A stretch of DNA of 64,000 nt, taken from JALEFZ01 sp039817415 (GTDB lineage Bacteria; Bacteroidota; Bacteroidia; J057). The notes under the pieces were generated by a model. That model searched no databases. It saw only the letters and a program-made list of their open reading frames with translations, and was not told the origin of the DNA. Both the position numbers and the translations under genes were made by a program. Each line of letters starts with the position of its first letter. Position 1 is the first letter of the stretch. The stretch covers positions 18,863 through 82,862 of the forward strand of contig JBCBVV010000030.1 in NCBI GenBank assembly GCA_039817415.1, written 5' to 3'. Positions 35,828 to 44,457 of this stretch are shown here, piece by piece.

Positions 35828-37354
35828 CTATTCAACTATCTTCCTTAGCTCACGATAAATCTCTACCATGGCATAGGTATCTCTTTCACAGTAGTCTTTC
35901 AAGTTCTTACTCGTTTGACGACGATTTAGGTTCCTTTGATGAAGGACGGCATATCGCTCCCAGGTTTCTAAAGCTGCCGTTCCATCCTGTATTTCAAGGT
36001 CTTCATAGCTAAGATTCGGAAGCAAAACAGGCAGCACTTTTTTGATCGAAGTAGAACCCTTGAAACGGGCATCCACATAAAGCGCCAGGGTAAATATTTT
36101 CTCTAGGTCAAAGGTATGATCCACCACAAACTGGAGATAATCCTTGAATTCGGGTAGTAACTTCATCATGTCCTCATTTCGAGAATTCTCAAAAGAGGCA
36201 TGCCAAGAGATGAACGTGCCTTCCCAACCTGTGAATTTTTCTAGTGCGGTTAACAATTTGGAGGGCATTTCCAGCTCATCTGCCAGGTAATCAAAGTGAT
36301 CTATCTTACCTGATTCGTGCATGGTATGGACAGAAACCTGAAAAACCAAGTGCTGATGAGGCCTTGTACCTCTTAGCTTGGGAATCGCTGAGGCATAGGT
36401 TTCATAATCGATGAAATGCAAGGGGAATTGCAACGAATCTAGCTGCTGTTTGATAATGGCCTTGTCTATGACAGGTTTTCCTGTTATGACAGATTCTCTT
36501 TGTGCTTCCTGAAGGTTGTTGAGTCGAAAAGAATCTGGTATATCTTTGATGGCCATGATCCCTGCATCAACCAATTCCTTGATACTAGACTTACGAATCC
36601 GATTGAGTTCATAAATAGAATGCTCAGGAATGTTGGGGTTGAAATACGTAAAGGTTCTGCAGTGATTTGAGCGGGTTTTGTACAGACAATCACAATTTGA
36701 TTCATCTATTTCTGCTTGGTTGATGAAGGCCAGTGCTTCCTCAATTTCCCCTACAGTTTCTTCGAATATTTCCTCTACCGTTTCGGTTAGATTTGCCTTC
36801 ACAAAATAAGCCTCATAGTCAATTTCCTCCCCTTCCAGTACATATTCTTTGTTGATGTGAATGACATAGACCTCCTTCACTTCCATGCCCAACTGGGTCA
36901 TGACATATTTCTGAAAGCAAGCATCTTTTTTGTGCTCTGGTTTGACCCGTGTCGAGGACTTAACCTCCAAAATGGTAAAGGAACCATCCTCATGCTTCTC
37001 CAAAATATCCACCCTAGCCAACAAACCTTCCGGCGTCAAAAATTCCGGCTGATAGTAGATCCCCGCTCCTTTTTTAAGGGTTTCCTTTGTAGCCTCAATC
37101 GCATTTCTACTGGGTACCTGGATTCCATTCTTGAAAAGCTTTTCTGTAAGCTCCTCCACCTTGTAACCGTCTTCTTGGATTCGTTTTTCATAGAGGGAAA
37201 TGGGTTCGTCAGGATAGGCTTCTCTTTTGTTCTTTTTGAGCCATAAACTCTTGTCACAATCCAAATACTCTATAAAATCCGTTTTGGTGAGGCGATTCTT
37301 GGGCATGGGTGGTGGGAATAAACGTTGGCGAAGTTGTTGGAAGAAATGGTTCAT
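35828..37354 (-). CDS. DUF2779 protein: Cas4-like nuclease fused to DEDD exonuclease-like domain
   Basis: 508 residues. Residues about 20-240 look like a PD-(D/E)XK nuclease of the Cas4/RecB type: D116 (ARVDILEK), E130 and K132 (ILEVKSS), with cysteines C33 and C222/C224/C233 that could hold a 4Fe-4S cluster. The rest is the DUF2779 RNase H-like part: D317 and E319 (FIDYET) and a final YCERDTYAM with the closing Asp, as in DEDD exonucleases. Start at 37354 or at the ATG at 37306 (MPKNRLTK), which better matches the nuclease N-terminus. Unknown role; could be repair or defence. Neighbouring island genes begin just upstream. Confidence 0.85.
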   Translation of the reverse strand: MNHFFQQLRQRLFPPPMPKNRLTKTDFIEYLDCDKSLWLKKNKREAYPDEPISLYEKRIQEDGYKVEELTEKLFKNGIQVPSRNAIEATKETLKKGAGIYYQPEFLTPEGLLARVDILEKHEDGSFTILEVKSSTRVKPEHKKDACFQKYVMTQLGMEVKEVYVIHINKEYVLEGEEIDYEAYFVKANLTETVEEIFEETVGEIEEALAFINQAEIDESNCDCLYKTRSNHCRTFTYFNPNIPEHSIYELNRIRKSSIKELVDAGIMAIKDIPDSFRLNNLQEAQRESVITGKPVIDKAIIKQQLDSLQFPLHFIDYETYASAIPKLRGTRPHQHLVFQVSVHTMHESGKIDHFDYLADELEMPSKLLTALEKFTGWEGTFISWHASFENSRNEDMMKLLPEFKDYLQFVVDHTFDLEKIFTLALYVDARFKGSTSIKKVLPVLLPNLSYEDLEIQDGTAALETWERYAVLHQRNLNRRQTSKNLKDYCERDTYAMVEIYRELRKIVE

Positions 37355-37482
37355 GTGATGGGAAAATACGAAATGGTGGGGAGATCTGTCATACTCTCCT
37401 AAACTAGAATCTGACTGTTTCGGTTTTTAGGGAGAAGGTCGCCTAAGTACCTAGCTTGGAGTAGACCTAAAATTCAATTCCT

Positions 37483-37872
37483 TCATTTCATATCTTCACC
37501 TATCAAAACAACTTTATTGTAGGAATCTAGAGAAGTTAGTGTAACTCGTATGAGTCCATCGAGCCTAGTAATAATGCTATAAAAATACTTTCTTCTGGAG
37601 AAAAAAATTTGATGAGATTCAAAGTTGATAGTTGCCATTTGTTCCGAAATATTTACTGAGTATGTAAACTTCACTTCTTCACCGGAAAGGAACTTTAGTC
37701 TCCCCTTACCATTATTCAAGAATTCAAGATCAGGGCATTCATTACAATAAAGATCATCAAAACTTAACAATCCCCATTCTCCAAATAGTGGATTTTGATG
37801 TTGTTGTGCAATGCAACTTGAGGTTGTCAATAAAAGCACGAATAGTACTTTTAGTTGTGAAATTTCTTTCAT
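37483..37872 (-). CDS. Small secreted protein, unknown function
   Basis: 129 residues from the ATG at 37872; the frame is open further upstream, but that part overlaps the remnant on the other strand and has no signal peptide. Signal peptide or lipoprotein-like leader (LFVLLLTTSSCIAQQ) then a mostly beta-stranded domain starting with GEWGLLSFDDLYC, reminiscent of lipocalin-like domains. No family assigned. First gene of the AT-rich island. Confidence 0.55.
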   Translation of the reverse strand: MKEISQLKVLFVLLLTTSSCIAQQHQNPLFGEWGLLSFDDLYCNECPDLEFLNNGKGRLKFLSGEEVKFTYSVNISEQMATINFESHQIFFSRRKYFYSIITRLDGLIRVTLTSLDSYNKVVLIGEDMK

Positions 37873-37891
37873 AAAAATTTCTGATTCATCA

Positions 37892-38521
37892 AATTCCGAG
37901 CAAGACGTGATCATGAAAGTGGCCGGGATTGTTAAGGACGCTGGAATATAAAAAGGTGTCGCCGTCTCCAAAAAGGGGTTTACCAAGGATGCAATGCTGT
38001 TTGCGGAGTATAAATGTATTGGCGTAGTTATCCTCAGTGAAATAGGAGAGAAGGATCAAAAGGAACAGGTAAAGAACTCGACCTTTGAGGTTGGAACATT
38101 ACTGGTTTCTACTGCCTTTGAACGTAGGCGACCAAAAATATTGAGTATTGAGTTTGAGGTCGATAACCGGACACTAAAAGCCAAAAAGCCAGATCTTCTG
38201 GTTATAAGATTCAAGGACGGAAAAGTCGTTCCCCTTCAGCATTACATAACCTCGTTTTGGAATACCCTACACCAGGGAGAGTCAGGGCAACTGGTAGAAG
38301 AGTATAATCCGTGTCCAAACGCTCATGTGTTCAATAGAGCAAGCAAAGAAGAAACGCCAATCAAAGGGATTAACCTGATCGGTAAGCTTATTGTCGTAAA
38401 CGAGAATGAGGAACGGCATATAAACATTGTCGACCAGGTCTGGATGCACATGAAAGCCCTATTGGAGGACCATTCCTATACGAAATCGAGGACGGGAATG
38501 GTAAAAAAAGATGGATCATGA
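37892..38521 (+). pseudogene. 3' remnant of an Mrr-like restriction endonuclease gene
   Basis: In one frame from about 37892 the sequence reads EQDVIMKVAGIVKDAGI, a TAA stop (37949-37951), then KGVAVSKKGFTKDAMLFAEY and on to 38521. This resembles the last strand of the Mrr catalytic fold, where a sequence like ALKEEGADKGILVT-x-GFTKEA follows the catalytic lysine region. The catalytic D...ExK part is absent, and the frame has an in-frame stop. A start at 37994 would give a 175-residue product without the nuclease core. I call it a decayed fragment; a translated C-terminal piece is possible. Confidence 0.5.
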
Positions 38522-39143
38522 GCCGATATCCCAGCCCAATTTATTATAAAACCAGATAAGAGAAAATCCAAACTACTACGTTCTGGTTTTTGTCGTTAGT
38601 ACAGGTTAGACGCTTATATTCTCTACAAATTCTTGAAGAAGCACTTTCGGTACAATTACAGTTTCTTCGCCTTGTGGCAATGGGGACTTTATGTTTAACG
38701 AAAACTAACTCAGCTTGATTTAGCCGACTGCACCGGGATGGATATTCGAAAAACCCAACGAATCTAAGCAGGTGATATTAATACTTCTATTTGGAGTGGT
38801 TTTTAAATAGAAAAGGTCCTAAGTGCTTCGATTTCCGATTTGTTTGCTTATTAATAGCTTTTCATAAATTACTTCACAGGAATCAGGAAGTGGCTTTAAA
38901 AATTGGTCGGTGGGGTTTCTTTTTTTCATTCTCCTATCAGTATTAATCCCACCTCATAAAGCGTATTGCTAGATTTTGTAGCAAAAACACTTTGTTTAAA
39001 TTAGAAATAATTTATCGACCCGAACCATTTTCAAGACTAATCGTATCATCGATAAGAGTAATAAATAATCCCAAAACATATCACAACCTTAGGTCGAATA
39101 AGGAAATTCGATTACCCTTCTTGGGCCTAAAAACTTGTCCGTC
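38522..39143. other. Non-coding, AT-rich stretch of the island
   Basis: About 620 bp. I see no ORF above about 60 codons with coding character and no recognisable RNA. Just before the next gene, TCGAAT and ATTCGA form a small inverted repeat (about 39094-39111). The region looks like decayed sequence. Confidence 0.4.
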
Positions 39144-40940
39144 ATGTTTAAACTATCACGTATTCAGCTATATACTTTTATAGCACTTAGTTTCTTCCCT
39201 CTTTTCATGAAGGCTCAGGAACAGCTTGCACTCAAACCCGAGGAAGTAAATTCCGCTTTGAGTGAAATATCATTCACCGAGCCAGCTACAGCAGAGCTTT
39301 TGAATATTGAAATTGTAAGCTTCACCACTGAGTACAATCCTTCCGGAGCATTGGTACCTACAGTTGTCATCCAAGAACAAAACGGAAAAGATCTCGGACC
39401 TTTTCTTGGTAAGATTAAGATTACTGTTTTAGGAGTCGTCCAATGGAGCGATGGAAAGACCGCCTCATGTGAGAGGACGCTCCGCAGAGACTCCCATACG
39501 AATAACCAGGCTGTTTATTCTGGACCTCTTTCTACGGAGGTAGACAATACCCCGAGATCAGTATTTCAAGAAAAAAGAGGGCAAGGAAATCCCAACTGGC
39601 GATATATCAAGGACTATCGTCTTCGTTATGTTTTCCCTAATCAGATTGGAAAAACCCCGGCCAATAATCTTTACCCTTGTATTAACTCACAACAAAATAT
39701 CGCAGCGAAAGTCTACGTTGCTGACGCCTACATCACACCAGAAGGTGATGCTTTTATAAAACTTGAAGCGGATCCCTCAGGAACACTTTTTGAAGTATCA
39801 GATCTTGTCTTGGTCAACAAAAGCACAAAAATTGAGTATAAAAATATTTCCGTAGAGTCTATTGGAAGATCGAAACTCTTAAAGATAAAAGGCTTTGAAG
39901 CTGGAAGTGCTTATCAACTTAAAGGAAAGGCAATGGCGATTAGGAATTATGTAACATTTGAAAAAATTGATCTTCCATTATCGCTAAGCGCCAAAAAGGT
40001 TCCATATATCCAAGAAGTTCGAATTAACAACACGGTTTTTTCTAAAGAAAACCAGATTAGTGTCTCAGGTGTAAATGAGGTAAAAATTGAGGTTATCACT
40101 CAGAATATCTCTGGCCTGAAGCTTATTCCACGAGTCAATTCACCAAGTGGTATTTCACCCATGAGTACTAATGAGGATAACGGTAAATTCACGTTTGTAC
40201 TTAAGAATTTATCGAGCTTAACAACCGTTGATTTGATTCCCTTCTACCTTTCAACAGACCAGGGTCAAAAGGTTGGGGACGACTATTTCTTCATTAGAGA
40301 TGCTCGGGTAACCTTAAACGAGGTTGACTTTAATCTTTCAGAGGATAAAGAAACCCAAATCCAATTTAAACTACCGCTTTGGGCTGATAAGCAGAAAGTC
40401 ACAATCACCACTGAGAAAAACAACTTCAGTACTGACTTTACGAACAACCCTCCAATTGCTTTTGCCGATGGTAATCAATTTACCTACACTTTGAATAATA
40501 ATGCTTTCTTCAAAGATGCATCGGATAAGAAGGCCGTGATTCAAGACAGAATCATAATAAAATATGCAGGCAAGAAGATCTGGTCTCTTAAGGTATCCTT
40601 TGTCAACATGGCATTGGTTAATAAAAAATTGGCTGAATTAGCTGTCAAAGTTGACGAACTAGAAAAAACAAAAAAGCGGAAGACAGAAGAGATTGAAAAA
40701 TTGAACACCCAAATATCAGAACTTCTAACAGAATTAGAATCATTCAAAAGTCAAGAGAACGATAGTGATTCAGCAACTTCGGTGGAAACGAAATCTGATG
40801 TAATTAGTCAAGCAAAGACATTGGCGACAGATGAAAAGGAAAAGTTCACAAAAAAAGCTGGTAAATACATAAAGGAGAACTGGACTGCCATAGCTGGTTA
40901 TGCAATAAAATATGGAGTCCCATTACTCATGGCAGCTTAG
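39144..40940 (+). CDS. Large secreted protein with C-terminal coiled coil, unknown function
   Basis: 598 residues from the ATG at 39144 (a TTG nine bases upstream is less likely). Signal peptide MFKLSRIQLYTFIALSFFPLFMKAQ. Residues about 30-490 are beta-rich and contain no motif I recognise; there are four cysteines only. Residues about 495-545 form a Lys/Glu-rich coiled coil (ELEKTKKRKTEEIEKLNTQI). The last 30 residues end in a hydrophobic stretch (ENWTAIAGYAIKYGVPLLMAA), which could insert into a membrane. The composition is more AT-rich than the core genes, in line with recent transfer. A terminator lies at 40960. Confidence 0.75.
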   Translation: MFKLSRIQLYTFIALSFFPLFMKAQEQLALKPEEVNSALSEISFTEPATAELLNIEIVSFTTEYNPSGALVPTVVIQEQNGKDLGPFLGKIKITVLGVVQWSDGKTASCERTLRRDSHTNNQAVYSGPLSTEVDNTPRSVFQEKRGQGNPNWRYIKDYRLRYVFPNQIGKTPANNLYPCINSQQNIAAKVYVADAYITPEGDAFIKLEADPSGTLFEVSDLVLVNKSTKIEYKNISVESIGRSKLLKIKGFEAGSAYQLKGKAMAIRNYVTFEKIDLPLSLSAKKVPYIQEVRINNTVFSKENQISVSGVNEVKIEVITQNISGLKLIPRVNSPSGISPMSTNEDNGKFTFVLKNLSSLTTVDLIPFYLSTDQGQKVGDDYFFIRDARVTLNEVDFNLSEDKETQIQFKLPLWADKQKVTITTEKNNFSTDFTNNPPIAFADGNQFTYTLNNNAFFKDASDKKAVIQDRIIIKYAGKKIWSLKVSFVNMALVNKKLAELAVKVDELEKTKKRKTEEIEKLNTQISELLTELESFKSQENDSDSATSVETKSDVISQAKTLATDEKEKFTKKAGKYIKENWTAIAGYAIKYGVPLLMAA

Positions 40941-40959
40941 ATCAGAGTTTTTAGAATTC

Positions 40960-41012
40960 AATTACCGATTCCTAAACTAATAATCATTTCGGTTTGGGAG
41001 TCGGTAATTTTT
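40960..41012 (+). terminator. Terminator after the coiled-coil protein gene
   Basis: Stem AATTACCGATTCC / GGAGTCGGTAATT with one G-U pair, a 24-nt loop and a following T tract. Confidence 0.7.
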
Positions 41013-41055
41013 GTGAAATTAACCCTTATTCCAAATTGTATACAACTTCTCTATC

Positions 41056-41441
41056 TTACACTTGTAGCTCAGGAACTTCTCGAAAAAGTGTAACCCCGAG
41101 GGCTGCTAGTACCCATACGATAGGTGGGATCGAAAGTGGGAAAGCAGCAAGGCCTGTAGGATCAGTGTATGCAAGAGGGTTGTTTCTCACATAACTGTAG
41201 AGATTCAACTGCTGAGGATCACTCAAGAACTGCTCCGGCCCATACAAGCTAGCAGGATCTTGAGACATAAACCTTCTAACAATATCAGAATAATACCGCG
41301 CCTTCATGTACGTCAGATCTGATTCAGCATCATAGAGATGATCTGTGAATGTTCGATGAGAATCATACCCAGTAGACTCATTCAAGCGTTGATCCCCAAA
41401 TGGGAAATAGTCAATCACTTGAGCAAAGCCAGGAGTGTCAT
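41056..41441 (-). pseudogene. Orphan 3' tip of an RHS gene
   Basis: A 120-codon stretch carrying the conserved end of the RHS core: IDYFPFGD, LTYMKARYYSDIVRRFMSQDP, NLYSYVRNNPLAYTDPTGL, then a short hydrophobic C-terminus (VWVLAALGVTLF). The rest of the RHS protein (normally over 1000 residues) is missing: the frame ends at the left end of the IS5 copy at 41442, and on the far side of that IS (42244 onward) I found no RHS sequence in any frame, so the 5' part was lost before or with the insertion. RHS tips are polymorphic toxins; here no toxin domain is visible. Confidence 0.75.
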
Positions 41442-42242
41442 TAGACCATGTTTGAATGAAAATCTAGGCCCATCTGTTCAAAATGATATTTACGAAAGCA
41501 ATTTGAACAAAAGGCTTAGCTGAGAGGGCAGTTTTCTCGAAATCCCTTCTTGGAGGATGGCTTTTTTGAGGTGTCAACTTCACATTGATAAGCTGATTTT
41601 ACCATTTTCTTAAACTCTCCTCCATAGGCAGTATCACCCACAATCAGATCTGCTTCATCGGCCCAAGGCACTAATTCCCAGAGCAAATCCAAGCCTGCTT
41701 CTGAGTCGTGAACATTGGCTGGAGAAATGTAAATTCCTAGCAAAAGGCCCAAGGAATCAACGGCAATATGGCGCTTTCTTCCATTAGCCTTTTTTGAGTC
41801 ATAAATTCCGTAGGTTCGCTCGTCAATCAAGCATGACATCTTAACACTCTGACTATCAACCGCGATCCTACTAGGGCTCTCACCACGACCTTGTCTTTTT
41901 CGTTCACCCTTGACTAGAATCCCTAGCAATTCATCCCAAAGACCGGATTTACTCCATTTACCGAAATAATAGTATACGCTCTGCCAGGGAGGATACTTAC
42001 TTGCAAGATTGCGCCATTGACTACCCGTTCGAGTGATCCATAAGATGGCATTGAAAATAACCCGAAGATCATGTTTGCGAGGCTGATGGCCGTCTAGCAT
42101 TTTTTCAATAACTTTCCACTGTGGGTCGGTCAGTTCGGTAAACTTCGTTTGCATTTAACTTGAGGTTTTGGTAAACATCAAGTTAGCTGATCGATTCACA
42201 TTTTTTCAAAAAACTAAAAAAGACCTTCCAAACATGTTCTAA
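41442..42242 (-). mobile_element. IS5-family insertion sequence (defective) with intact ends
   Basis: 797 bp (41444-42240). Ends: left GACCATGTTTGAATG, right end on the other strand GAACATGTTTGGAAG, matching over most positions, and both ends bordered by TA (41442-41443 and 42241-42242), the target duplication of the IS5 group. The transposase inside is inactivated by an internal deletion. The element sits at the truncation point of the RHS gene. Confidence 0.8.
41465..42154 (-). pseudogene. IS5-family transposase with internal deletion
   Basis: Starts at ATG 42154 (MQTKFTELTDPQWKVIEKML). DDE motifs: DSQSVK, HIAVDSLGLLLG and GDTAYGG are in place. The first frame then stops at 41516 after SSKKGFRENCPLS. 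In another frame the normal C-terminus EKTALSAKPFVQIAFVNIILNRWA ends at 41465. The missing part, normally about 30 residues with the PKRWVVERTF motif and the last catalytic Glu, has been deleted and the junction changed frame. Not active as it stands. Confidence 0.82.
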
Positions 42243-42402
42243 GTCGTTGGGAGAAAATAAGATTGTGGTAAAGTCCATTAAAATTCTCCACTCTATGGTA
42301 GTTTATAACTTAAAGTTAGAAGGTAGCTCAAATTTCTTGATTACCAAGGAAAAAATTCCTGTTAGTAGTTTAATCGAATAAAAAATAAACTTGAACCTAT
42401 AA

Positions 42403-42825
42403 ATGAAATTATTATTATCATCTATCCGAGGGTTCCTTTTAAATCGAATGATAAAGAATCTTGAAAAAAACTGGAATAAGATTTTTTTATCCATTTTGAA
42501 AGACAAATATCCAGATTTGAATCTCAAAGATTTTTGGAATATATGTCAGGTATGGATTGACGAATCAGATATCGATTATGTAAAATCTATGATTAGAAGT
42601 AAGAGTTTTTCGGTTCCTTTTCAGCCGACTTATCATAAAAACTGGGTAGATGTCCCTAATCTTGTAATTATTGGGGTTAAACTGGTTGAAGGAGATAATA
42701 CCTTCAATGTCATATTTTGCGATCTAGGTGAAAGGCATGGGGATTTAAGTTATGGTCGTTCAATCATGTGGATTCAAGAAATAGACTTTAGTTTTGCTAT
42801 GTATTTAAAAGCAGCTTGTGAGTAG
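42403..42825 (+). CDS. Small protein of the island, unknown function
   Basis: 140 residues, low-GC, no signal peptide, one possible amphipathic N-terminal segment. Not recognised. It lies beside the orphan RHS tip and could be an immunity protein for a lost toxin, but nothing in the sequence shows this. A hairpin AAAGCAGCT / AGCTGCTTT (42808-42832) overlaps the stop codon. Confidence 0.5.
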   Translation: MKLLLSSIRGFLLNRMIKNLEKNWNKIFLSILKDKYPDLNLKDFWNICQVWIDESDIDYVKSMIRSKSFSVPFQPTYHKNWVDVPNLVIIGVKLVEGDNTFNVIFCDLGERHGDLSYGRSIMWIQEIDFSFAMYLKAACE

Positions 42826-43009
42826 CTGCTTTAACTCCATCATCAGTTTATGTTTAGATATAGACTGTCGCTTTGTAAGACTCCCTATTTATCCAACCAC
42901 TTGAGCTAGTTTTTTAGGAAAGTATCCCTAAAATTGTGTAAATATTCAGGTAAATATTAGCTAGAGCCTTGCTCTATTCTCAAAGATCGTAATAAATTGA
43001 TTAAGAATA

Positions 43010-43044
43010 ATGGGCCAGTTCTTAATAGGCCTGGTCTATTTTTT
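43010..43044 (+). terminator. Rho-independent terminator just ahead of the IS3 copy
   Basis: Stem ATGGGCCAG / CTGGTCTAT with two G-U pairs, 12-nt loop and six T. Two smaller hairpins precede it (42912-42933 and 42962-42976). Confidence 0.65.
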
Positions 43045-43128
43045 CGTAATCCCAAAAACAGCCAAATTGAAGGCTTCCCCAAAATTAGGACAGTTATTCA
43101 AATGAAAAATCATTAAATTCATTTTATT

Positions 43129-43402
43129 ATGAGGAAGTCAAAATTTAGCGAAACTCAGATCATCAAATCAATCAATGAGAACGAATCTGGCCGTTCAGCC
43201 GAAGATATCTGCCGTGAACTAGGCATAGCCAAAGGCACCTTTTATCCCCATCAATCGGGAGCGTAGTAAGTATGGGGGAATGGAAGCCTCCCAATTCAAG
43301 GAGCTCAAGTCTCTTCAGGCAGAAAATGCTCGTTTGAAAAAGATGTACGCAGACCTAGCTCTCCAGAACACGATGTTGAAGGATGTTTTGGGAAAAAAGT
43401 GA
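43129..43402 (+). pseudogene. IS3 orfA (helix-turn-helix), frameshifted
   Basis: Begins MRKSKFSETQIIKSINENES and GRSAEDICRELGIAKGTFY, the usual DNA-binding half. It then runs into a stop at 43264-43266, while the next frame continues with RSKYGGMEASQFKELKSL to a TGA at 43400-43402. A small insertion near 43243-43260 broke the frame. The A6G heptamer AAAAAAG at 43393-43399 that would drive -1 frameshifting into orfB is intact. Confidence 0.75.
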
Positions 43403-44253
43403 TAAAGCCTTCAGTTAAAAAGCGAATGTGCGCTTACCAGAAAGAGAAATATCAAGCAAGTATTCAGTTGCTTTGTAGAACCCTAGAGCTGAACACATCG
43501 AATTGGTACTATCAAAGTATCCGTCTTGAAAGTGAGGTTGCATAGAAGCTTACTTCTTTATCGCAGCGCTATCCGACAAGAGGCTTCGATTGGTATTATC
43601 TCAAGAATCGCTCTGAAGGCTTGGTATGGAACCGCAAACGTGTGCTCAGGATTTACCGCAAGCTCAAGCTTGGTCTTCGCAGAAAGCATAAGAAGCAGTT
43701 AAATCGACCTTACCAGTATGCACTTTCTCAGCCCTTGGTTCCCAATATTACTTGGAGCATGGATTTCATGTCCGATGCGTTAGAAGATGGCCGTAGACTT
43801 CGGGCCTTAATCATCATTGATGATTACAACCGAGAAGTATTGGCTATTGAAGTGGGCTTAAGTATCCCTAGCCAAAGGGGCATGAGAACACTGGCCAAAC
43901 TCATATTTGAAAAAGGTAAACCAGCAAGCATACGAACAGATAATGGTCCAGAGTTTACCAGCCATCAACTAGCGAAATTCTATCAAGATCATCAGATTGA
44001 ACAATGGTTCATTCAGCCAGGTAAGCCTAGTCAGAATGGATACATTGAAAGGTTCAATCGAACCTATCGTGAAGATGTACTGGATGCTTATATCTTTGAA
44101 GACCTCGAGGCAGTAAGAAATCAGACCAAGAAATGGATTGAAATCTATAATCAAGAGCATCCCCATCAAGCTTTAGGAGGGAGAACTCCTGTAGAATTTA
44201 AAGACCATCGAAAAGAAAAAACTCAAGAATTACTATATTTTACCACTGTATGA
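43399..44253 (+). pseudogene. IS3 orfB (integrase-like transposase) with a nonsense codon
   Basis: DDE integrase core: D in NITWSMDFMSDAL, D in RTDNGPEFTS and E in NGYIERFNRTYRED. The frame is continuous from GTG 43399 except for a TAG at 43543-43545 (SEVA*KLTSLSQRYPTRGF) where other IS3 transposases have a sense codon. A downstream start at TTG 43621 would lack the N-terminal part. Inactive as it stands unless the stop is suppressed. Confidence 0.78.
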
Positions 44254-44319
44254 AAAGAGGGAAGTCTTCAGTCTAAGATGATTCTTTTGCTGTAAGTGTA
44301 GCCATTTTTTTGATACTAA

Positions 44320-44457
44320 GAGACGGTTTAAGATTTATTCTTCTTCTTTACAGTTGTTTTTCGAGAACCTGAGTTTGCATTTTTTTCTCCCTTTAGCCCC
44401 ACTAAAGCTTAAAAAAATACTGTCTGTAAGCTAAACATGCTGAACTTAAACAGTCTC
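44320..44457. mobile_element. MITE-like non-coding element with IS5-type target duplication
   Basis: 138 bp bounded by inverted repeats GAGACGGTTTAAG and (right end, other strand) GAGACTGTTTAAG, 12 of 13 matching, flanked on both sides by TAA (44317-44319 and 44458-44460). The interior is AT-rich and has no ORF. The repeats differ from those of the IS5 copy at 41444, so the parent element is a different IS elsewhere. It is inserted exactly beside the stop codon of the gene at 44457-44849; removing it would restore GGA GCT TAG and leave the protein unchanged. Confidence 0.65.

Larger units (their letters stand above)
43068..44270 (+). mobile_element. IS3-family insertion sequence (IS407/IS51-like), defective
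   Basis: 1203 bp. Terminal repeats TGAAGGCTTCCCC (left) and TGAAGACTTCCCT (right end, other strand), 11 of 13 matching. Both transposase genes carry lesions. No target duplication is evident (aaat on the left, gtct on the right), so it may be old or recombined. Confidence 0.75.

Noticed and set aside
37873..37986. Longer N-terminus for the small secreted protein at 37483
   Set aside because: It has no signal peptide, overlaps the Mrr-like remnant on the other strand, and the ATG at 37872 opens a proper leader.
42808..42832. Hairpin over the stop codon of the gene at 42403 as terminator
   Set aside because: The stem is good, but no T tract follows; the true terminator is more likely the one at 43010.
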